DNA of 64,000 nt from Sthenelais limicola (Eukaryota; Annelida; Polychaeta; Phyllodocida; Sigalionidae): assembly GCA_942159475.1 (NCBI GenBank), contig OW804097.1, forward strand, positions 117,588,789 through 117,652,788, in the 5' to 3' direction. The notes under the pieces are model-generated. The model was not told the DNA's origin. It did no database searches and saw only the letters and a list, made by a program, of their open reading frames with translations. The position numbers and the translations under genes are program-made. Of this stretch, positions 56,825 through 64,000 are shown in pieces. The first letter of the stretch is position 1. Each line of letters opens with the position of its first letter.

Positions 56825-57021
56825 GGGTGGTCTCCACTGACTGCGGTAAGCTCTGTGGTAAGCCTTGCGATGGTGCTGTGATGGTGAGAATTGGTGAGGT
56901 CCTGCCTACATGGCCAGTGAATCATGTAGGCAGGACCTCGCCACTTCTCTCCACCTACAGAACCAGCACAAACCATCGCAAGGCTTACCGCAGAGCTCAC
57001 CGCAGCCAGTGGAGACCACCC
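56825..57021. mobile_element. family D foldback MITE
   Basis: 197 bp, the most regular D copy. Left flank TAAA (mutated TTAA), right TTAA. Confidence 0.92.
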
Positions 57022-57715
57022 TTAACAATACAATTTTCAACGCGAGGTCACCGATTCTCTCTTGTGTATAGTGTCTATAATCCTGGTCTATATTAAAAAC
57101 TGTTTTTTTAATGATAGGGGTGACACAATCAGTTGTAATGGTAAAAATTGGGCACTTCTGTCGTACCTTCACTGCTTTTTTACGGTGTGAAATATATGGG
57201 CAGAGTTTGTCAGTTTTACAGTGATTTGCAATACACATGTTCGTTAATATAGCATTAATACCTGAGGTTTTGGATGGTCTAAGTGGTCTGTTGCCTGGTG
57301 GACAATTCAAGGGGCGTTAGCCCGAGGGTATTAGTGCTTTTAGACCCGGTTTGGTCAGATTTGACTGTTATTTATCACTTACTGACTTTTATTTACCAGT
57401 TCTTTCGACGTCTATAGCCCCCATTCCTTACCGAAAGTTGCTGGAAGTGATTGCCATGGTCTATTGTGACAAAAATACACCTCAGAATCTGGCCAAACTG
57501 GGTCTAAGGCGCTGTTATGATCTTGTGCACTCGAACTATAGTCAAGGATAAGTGGTAATTTATACCTAGGTGCAATTCCCTAAAGGTTGTTTAAGAAGAT
57601 GTGGAACATAACCTTTCTTTTGAATATATATCATGTTATATCAAAGCATTGGAGACGAAAACATACACGATTCTAATTATGTGTGATCTGATTCCATGGA
57701 ATGCAATAGCAGCAA
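57022..57715. other. no gene; small inverted repeat
   Basis: GCATTAATACC and GGTATTAGTGC (57251-57333) bracket a GGCGTTAGCCCGAG string shared with element H. A short frame at 57351-57551 shows no known motif. Confidence 0.4.
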
Positions 57716-58062
57716 TAGGGGACTTGTATAGCCGCCTTTTTGGGTCTTGATTCGCATGGAATTATGGGACTAATGGTACAGTCTAACATCTGTAGAAAAC
57801 ATGCCATGTTCAGCATGGACTATTTATCAATGCTCTAATGTCAATATCTTTGCGTTTTACATGTTTCCTTAACCCAAGCCGCAATCTTTCCCATCATGCA
57901 TTTGGTTAATATAGATCATTTATACAAGCTATGATATTGGTGAAAACACTTTTGCAATTTTTGAGAAAAAAAATTGCAAAATATTTGTTTGTCAGATTTG
58001 GACTGGATCCATCCCAGCATGCACTGTGACAGACATGCGCAGTGGCACATGCAAATCCCCTA
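57716..58062 (+). mobile_element. family C MITE
   Basis: 347 bp. Left end GACTTGTAT (octamer lost), right end ATGCAAAT. Confidence 0.9.
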
Positions 58063-58296
58063 TTAATTGTGCATTAATAAACTTCACAGAAAATCCAGTA
58101 ATCAAGATAATATCATTTGGAATAGGTAAATAATGGAGACATGCACAGAGACTAGTACAATCTCATGACGAGCATATATTTATATAAAAATATAATTTAA
58201 TTCCATCCCCTTTTTCGATCCGATCTGAGAGAAACTCCAAACAAAACCATACAGCTTGTGGCACACCATGTCATTGACTTATTGGTATTCGTTTAT

Positions 58297-58531
58297 GGGT
58301 CAGATTTTCGGAAAATGTACAATTGGCAGCTGTACACATTTAGTACATTCTGACAAATTAGGCTACAATTTGGTCAATACTAGTTAAATTCAAGTATATT
58401 CAGCATTGCATTGATTCTAGCAATCTGTTTGGTTAGGTTAAACTGTATTTTTAACTTTATTTTCATCTGAAATTTGGGTTATTTGAGAAGATTGGCGAAG
58501 TTAAATTGTACATTTTCTGAACATCTGACCC
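58297..58531 (+). mobile_element. family A1 MITE
   Basis: Forward, target duplication TTAT/TTAT. Confidence 0.93.
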
Positions 58532-59899
58532 TTATAACAGCTGTCCATATCAAGCTTTTAATATTTCAGCAACTCAACGCCAAACCTCTCAAATCATCAA
58601 CAATCCCACACTTTCATGGCTACAAATATATTTCTATAGGAAGCAAAAACTATGCCGAAACAATTAATGGATTTTACAATGAATTTGCCTACCGTAGATT
58701 CAATTGAAATTGAATTTCAATTATAAATGGGCTAGGTTCTGGCAATATGAGGACTTTGGCAAAACAAAAAAAAAGAAATCAGTCTGGACGGGGCGATAAA
58801 AAGGCATTGGATTATTTATACCAGCTGTGGGTCGACTCTTATGTTTAATTTATCGATTTTATTCGACTGAGAGAACTAGCATGGTTACAATCCCGGTGCT
58901 GATTCAATTTCTGAAAGCGTCCGCATTTCACATGGGATTATTTAATGTCTTCCTCCTCCCAACCGAGTGCAGTTTTTAAAATCTGGAACTGGTATCTCCT
59001 GCTGGTAGAAAATGGTCAGATTAAATATCAAGCCTGGTCGACTGACTAACATATAATAGGCGTAATACCTTTTTATCAACAAGTATAACTTGACTTCAAA
59101 TTTATAATTTCACATGACATAGGTAAATTATCCATAGTAAATAGATATGACACTGGTCTGGGTATGATTGGAATTTACCAAACGACACACCTATAGCCAT
59201 CGTCGGTTGGAACTGTCTAGTGTAGGCCTATGTCATTGAGTCGTCCAAAAGCCGTGTCAGTGGTCCTGACAATGTCAGAGGCACTGAGAGTAGAATTTCA
59301 GAGCTAGACAAATCCTCGCCATGCCTTGGAAAAGACTCCTCTGCTTTCCTCATGACTCAGAGGCGTATGCTAAACCAGATATGTTCATATGTCTGCATCT
59401 AGTCTCAATCCTATCATATAAACTGGTATTTGTCATTGATGTCACCACCGTCTATCCTCTTTGCTTGTCTGAGACAACCACTTGGTTCAAATTATTAAAG
59501 TGAGGTTTAAAAGGGAACGCTGGCATTTTGAGGCCTTGTCTCCATCGTGCCTAAACGTGCACAACAAAGCTCTTGAGAATTTTACCTGTAGAAACTATTG
59601 GAAATCACCCAGGAGCAATATTTGTGCACTACTATGCGTAGTGGAATAATGCAATCGCATGCAAGTAGTGAGTTGTGAGAGAGAGAGGTATCATTATAAT
59701 AAACTAGTGTATGGATAAGTACATACCGGGTATTCATAATCGTGCTGTCCCATGCAAATCGTATATCCATGGCAGCGAATGCAATGCAACCAGAGGCTTC
59801 AACGTGAGATACTCCAAACGCATTTCACACTGTCCCTCTTCCAGTGGTGAGATAAATCCGAATGGGAGCCCAAGGTCACCACAGGAAAAAGCTAGCAAT
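58532..59899. other. no supported gene
   Basis: 1.4 kb of unique DNA, the longest repeat-free stretch in the right half. Short frames at 58474-58707 and 59321-59503 show no family motif. Confidence 0.45.
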
Positions 59900-60100
59900 T
59901 CCTCCTCCTCCTCCTCCTCCTCCAACACCGCCACAGCCTTCTCCCTCCCCGCAGCTGCTGGCGGTAGATCCTCCTCCAGCACCGCTACTACTACCCGGTC
60001 AGTACACTTACTCCCTCCTCCTCTACTCCTCCTCCTCCTCCTCCTCCTCCTCCTACTGCCAGTCAGGCCCCAGTCCTCCTCCTCTCTTTCTGCCTTCTCC
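59900..60100. repeat. CCT/TCC trinucleotide-rich region
   Basis: Pure runs at 59900-59923 and about 60012-60054, with imperfect TCC between. The overlapping frames on both strands (Pro/Ser or Glu/Arg homopolymers) are repeat artefacts. Confidence 0.85.
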
Positions 60101-60215
60101 AGCCAGCCGTAGTATATTCCTCCTACCGCTCCGCTCCCTTCTAAAGTCGATCCGCAGCGGCAGCCTGACAGTGCATGAGAGCAGCTAGCTGGGTTTACTT
60201 GTTTCTGGTTATAAT

Positions 60216-60450
60216 GGGTCAAATTTTCAGAAAATGTACAATTGGCAAATGTACATATTTAGTAAAGTCTGCTAAATTAAGCTGCAATTTGGTCAATACT
60301 AGGTAAATTCGAGTATATTCGCCATTGCATTGATTCTAGCAATCTGTTTGGTTAGGCTGAACTGTATTTTGAACTTTATTTTCGTCTGAAATTTGAGTTA
60401 TTTGAGAAAATTGGTGAAGGCAAATTGTACATTTTCTGAAAATCTGACCC
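60216..60450 (+). mobile_element. family A1 MITE
   Basis: Forward, full length, flanks TAAT/GTAT. Confidence 0.92.
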
Positions 60451-60869
60451 GTATAGTAGTTATACGCTGACTAGCAATTCTAATACATCTAGTTCCCCCC
60501 TTGTATAAGTAGTAGTAGTAGGAGTAGTAGCGCCTTGTCTAGTCTCTCCCCAGTTCCATATCCCCTCCTAAGGTAATCCTTCTACATTCCCCCCTCCAGG
60601 GTACTTCCGGTTCCGGGAGGGGGGGACTACTGCTGCCCAGGAGGAGGTACAGTTGTAATGGGGGGCGATGTTGTTGTTGTTGCCGGTTGGGAAATAGTTG
60701 CATGGGGGGATGCTGGCTGCTGAAAGGTTTCTTGCCTCGTATTGTGTGTTGTGCCTATCATTGTAGATATTCCCAGGAGGTTCTTCTTCTTTTCTGCCCA
60801 GCATCATGGTGAATTCCATCATTATATTCAGACTCTCATGCCACTGACACGGGATCGAGTGCCTATAAT
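60451..60869. other. no gene; short AGT repeat
   Basis: AGTAGTAGTAGGAGTAGTAG lies near 60506. The remainder is unique and locally G-rich (60615-60670). Confidence 0.5.
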
Positions 60870-61105
60870 GGGTCAGATTTTCAGAAAATGTACAATTGGC
60901 AGCTCTACACATTTAGTAATTTCTGCTAAATTCTGCTAAAAAATTATAGCTTTTTGGTATATCTGAGTATATTTGGTATCGCATTGATTTAAAGTAGCAG
61001 TTCTGTTATGTAAAATTGCATTTTAAAGCTCATTTTTGTCTATACTTTAAGGTCATTTGAAAGGATTGGTGAAGGTGAATTGTACATTTTCTGAAAATCT
61101 GCCTT
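60870..61105 (+). mobile_element. family A2 MITE
   Basis: Forward. Core altered (AAATTATAGCTTTTTGGTAT), right tip mutated to GCCTT. Confidence 0.87.
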
Positions 61106-61376
61106 CTATAGTTCTCTGCAGCCTTGTCCAAGGCGTGTCGCTCTTCCCGCTTCATTTTGACGGTGGCTAAAAATATAATGTCCGGACACAAATTCCACAT
61201 TGATCATTAAACTACAGGGGACGAGACTATACCATTCTTGTCCGCCTTTTCTCCTTGAGGTATAATCCAGATTTTATCAAGGGGGGGATTGATCTGACAA
61301 GGATATCGAAATATATACGAAGCCTAGCTGCCTTTAATGGGATACGAAAAACAACAAGTTATAGCAAAGTGATAGT

Positions 61377-61611
61377 GGGTCAGATTTTCAGAAAATGTAC
61401 AATTGACACATCTACACATTTAGTAAATTCTGCAAAATTAGGCTGCAATTTGGTCAATACGAGGTAAATTCGAGTATATTCGGCATTGCATTGATTCTAG
61501 CAATGTGTTTGGTTAGGTTGAACTGTATTTTGAACTTTATTTTCGTCTGAAATTTGGGTTATTTGAGAGGATTGGTGAAGATGAATTGTACATTTTCTGG
61601 AAATCTGACCC
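61377..61611 (+). mobile_element. family A1 MITE
   Basis: Forward, target duplication TAGT/TAGT. Confidence 0.93.
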
Positions 61612-61835
61612 TAGTAAGCTCTATCAACAAACTCCATGTGCATATATATAATAAGGATCAATAGTAATTATTGAGACCTGAGATGTTTTTAAACTAATGA
61701 GATGAACATCTGCTTATTCTTTATTTAGCTAAATAAAGTATTCCCAATCGGACATAATGGCGTAGAGATTGGGAGAACTAGCCATGCAAATCGGTCGAAT
61801 TCTGCGTTCAAAGGTTTGGGAGTATGTATGCACGT

Positions 61836-62067
61836 GGGTCAGACTTTCAGAAAATGGACAATTCGCCTTCACCAATCCTCTCAAATAACCCACATTTAAG
61901 ACAGAAATGAGCTTCAAAATGCAGTTTAACATAATAGAACTGATACTTTACATCAATGCGATACCAAATATACTTAGATATATCTGGCATTCATCATTTT
62001 TCAGCATACTTTGGCAGAATTTCCTAAATGTGTAGAGCTGCCAAGTACATTTTTTGAAATCTGACCC
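61836..62067 (-). mobile_element. family A2 MITE
   Basis: Reverse, right end missing a few bases (CCAAGTACATTTTTTG). Flanks ACGT/ACAT. Confidence 0.89.
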
Positions 62068-62455
62068 ACATGTGTATACATACGCGCATGCACGTTTGTA
62101 TGGACCAGCGTACCGCGGATAACGGACAGCCTGGTTTCTCCCATCCTACTATACCAATGCATGGCAAGTACACATATATAGCACTGCAGGGGCTAGCACC
62201 TCCTGTACAATTGGTGCTGGTACCGCTGCTGTGGTGGTGGTGGGGATGTTGGGTCTCCTCCTAGCCCGATGTCAATAGCTCACATCCCGGAGCAGCAGCT
62301 AGCTTGCCGCCATGGAGGAGAGAGAGAGAGTGTGGGGAGCTGGGCTGCTGGAGGAGGGATGGTATTGGTATAGGGAGATTGGTAGGCACTGGTTGGTAGC
62401 GCTTTGTGAACATTCGGTGAGGGAATCAGGAGGGTGGGATGGTGGGATATATTCA
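62068..62455. other. no recognised feature
   Basis: Unique, locally G-rich; a GAGAGAGAGAGAG patch near 62320. Confidence 0.5.
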
Positions 62456-62690
62456 GGGTCAGATTTTCTGAAAATGTATAATTGGCAGCTGTACACATTT
62501 TAGGAAATTCTCCTAAATTAAGCTGAAAAATGAAGAATACCGAGTATATCCGAGGATATTAGGTATCCCATTGATTTAAAGTGTCAGTTCTGTTATGTTA
62601 AACTACATTTTGAAGCTCATTTTTGCCTTAAATGTGGGTTATTTGAGAGGATCGGTGAAGGTGAATTGTACATTTTCTGAGAATCTGACC
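62456..62690 (+). mobile_element. family A2 MITE
   Basis: Forward, full length. Left flank TTCA does not match the right side. Confidence 0.9.
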
Positions 62691-62928
62691 TATAGACGTA
62701 AAGGGACGCTGGGTCACGGAGGAGCAACTTCGCACAGACAGATTGTAAATCGATAAGGAAGGCTATAACAACAAACTATGATCATTTCTTACTAAAATGA
62801 TGGTGGTGCAGATGCCTTTGACTTTGAAGGTATCTCGGATCGACTATAAATATTATAGCAAACATTAGTATCTGCGTACATAACCAAAGAAACTGTTTAA
62901 GAGCTATCTCTGGTCACACATATAATTA

Positions 62929-63337
62929 TGTGATCCGTTTCAGGAAAATGTGTCATAAGTTGCAAAATATGGATTTCGAGATATCACCATATTTGAAAAT
63001 AGGAGATCAAGCCGATTCCAATGATAGTAAACACTAGGACACCTTATAAGTATTTATATGTTTTAAGTTTGATATTTTTATTTTTGAAAAAAAAAGAGTT
63101 TGCAATGTTTCTGGATGGGTAATTACCTGTAAAGTAACTAAATATACTCCATACAAAGGCCTTCAAAACACAAGGATATATTTAATACAATGTCCCGAAT
63201 TTTTTTACATCGATTCATATGATAAGTGCTAAACCCCCTAATAATCAGAGCATTTCAATAAAGAGATCTTATGAAAAAAACACTTTGAAAAATATCAATT
63301 TTGCGACTTGTGACTCATTTTCCTGGAACACATCACA
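62929..63337 (+). mobile_element. family B MITE
   Basis: 409 bp, ends intact, TA on both sides. Left heptamer changed to TGTGTCA. Confidence 0.9.
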
Positions 63338-63691
63338 TATATGTATAGACTTTATACATTGGATGTGATTAAAATATGTTGTCTCTCTCACTTATACATA
63401 TTTATTCATATTATACCACGAGCATCGGATGCGTTTTTCACGCCGTTAAAGTTGGAGCCCCACATTTTGACAGGTTTTATGGTACAGTATCTCAGCATCC
63501 CATTTCCGAAGACACGCTAGGGGTGTTCTGACTGTTATATGGCCCGTTAGCATGATATCAGATAGAAAGATCAAACTGCCTAAGGTGTAACAAATTGTAG
63601 TCGGCCTGTATGCACCTTCCTAGTCAGTATCAAATAACTCTTGTACTCAGTAATTCTCATGCTGCCGTTGATATATTCGACAGCCGGATGT
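63338..63691. other. no recognised feature
   Basis: Unique spacer. Confidence 0.5.
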
Positions 63692-63904
63692 GGGTCACAT
63701 TTTCGGAAAATGTACAATTGGCAGCTGTAAACATGTAGTAAATTCACTTAATTAAAGGTAAATTCGAGTATATTCGGCATTGCATTGATTCTAGCAATCT
63801 GTTTGGCTAGGTTGAACTGTATTTTGAACTTTATTTTCGTCTGAAATTTGGGTTATTTGAGAAGATTGGGGAAGTTGAATTGTACATTTTCTGTAAATTT
63901 GACC
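63692..63904 (+). mobile_element. family A1 MITE, core deletion
   Basis: Forward. About 20 bp around the CTGCAATTTGGTC core are missing. Left tip GGGTCACATTTTC. Confidence 0.88.
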
Positions 63905-64000
63905 ATCTACATATTTTTCTGTTTTTGTATCCCATCCATCTACATATTATTTGCGATTATCACGATTGATGCTCTATCTCAATTAGAATGGTTGTAATGT

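Noticed and set aside
59734..60222. Frames rich in Glu, Arg, Pro or Ser
   Set aside because: Produced by the TCC/CCT microsatellite; open on both strands.
2046..63904. Many short frames beginning like MGQIFRKCTI or ending in similar SENVQF-type strings
   Set aside because: They are translations of the family A ends and recur wherever a copy lies; not genes.

Overview
The window is AT-rich intergenic DNA from an animal genome. The evidence is a 5'-truncated LINE reverse transcriptase, an almost intact Ty3/Gypsy retrotransposon of Mag/K02A2.6-like type, spliceosomal-style spacing of the few coding signals, and very many short non-autonomous DNA transposons (MITEs). A marine invertebrate (echinoderm-like) is my best guess, but nothing here fixes the species. 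There are no bacterial operons, no CRISPR array, and no convincing tRNA or rRNA gene.

Repeats dominate. Family A (about 235 bp, inverted ends starting GGGTCAGATTTTC, 4-bp target duplications) has 40 near full-length copies and 6 fragments, about one sixth of the window, in three subfamilies. A1 has the TTTGGTCAATACTAGGTAAA core; A2 has a GAAAAATGATGAATACCGGG core; A3 is intermediate. Forward orientation is the one that begins GGCAGCTGTACAC just inside the left end. Family B (about 390-415 bp, ends TGTGATGTGTTTCAGGAAAA), family C (about 320-350 bp, ends TAGGGGATTTGCAT), families D and E (about 200 bp, TTAA target sites, strongly self-complementary), and the foldback or inverted-repeat elements F to L make up much of the rest.

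Layout. 0-6.7 kb: possible LINE remnants, a foldback, three A copies, and a 1.26-kb element rich in GTGAGCTCAC palindromes. 6.9-11.66 kb: the Gypsy element on the minus strand, with 137-bp LTRs differing at one base, a GAGAA target duplication, Gag-protease and RT-RNase H-integrase frames, and a 234-bp MITE-like insert that breaks the protease. 12-13.5 kb: purine-rich tracts and a LINE 3' fragment. 14-24 kb: scattered MITEs, some nested. 24.8-26.2 kb: the one convincing host gene, minus strand, 473 residues, with a long Ser/Lys/Arg/His-rich tail and two membrane spans; an NRF1-like site lies upstream, and an E element starts just beyond the stop. 29.4-64 kb: a MITE-dense desert with a 69-bp minisatellite (48.0-48.9 kb), a GATA-type array (52.7-53.2 kb), two hammerhead-like Penelope-type motifs (49.7 and 50.3 kb), a LINE 3' tail (53.9 kb) and one possible orphan exon (54.9 kb).

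No pathway links the genes. The Gypsy element's parts form one replication unit. The MITEs need transposases that are not encoded here.
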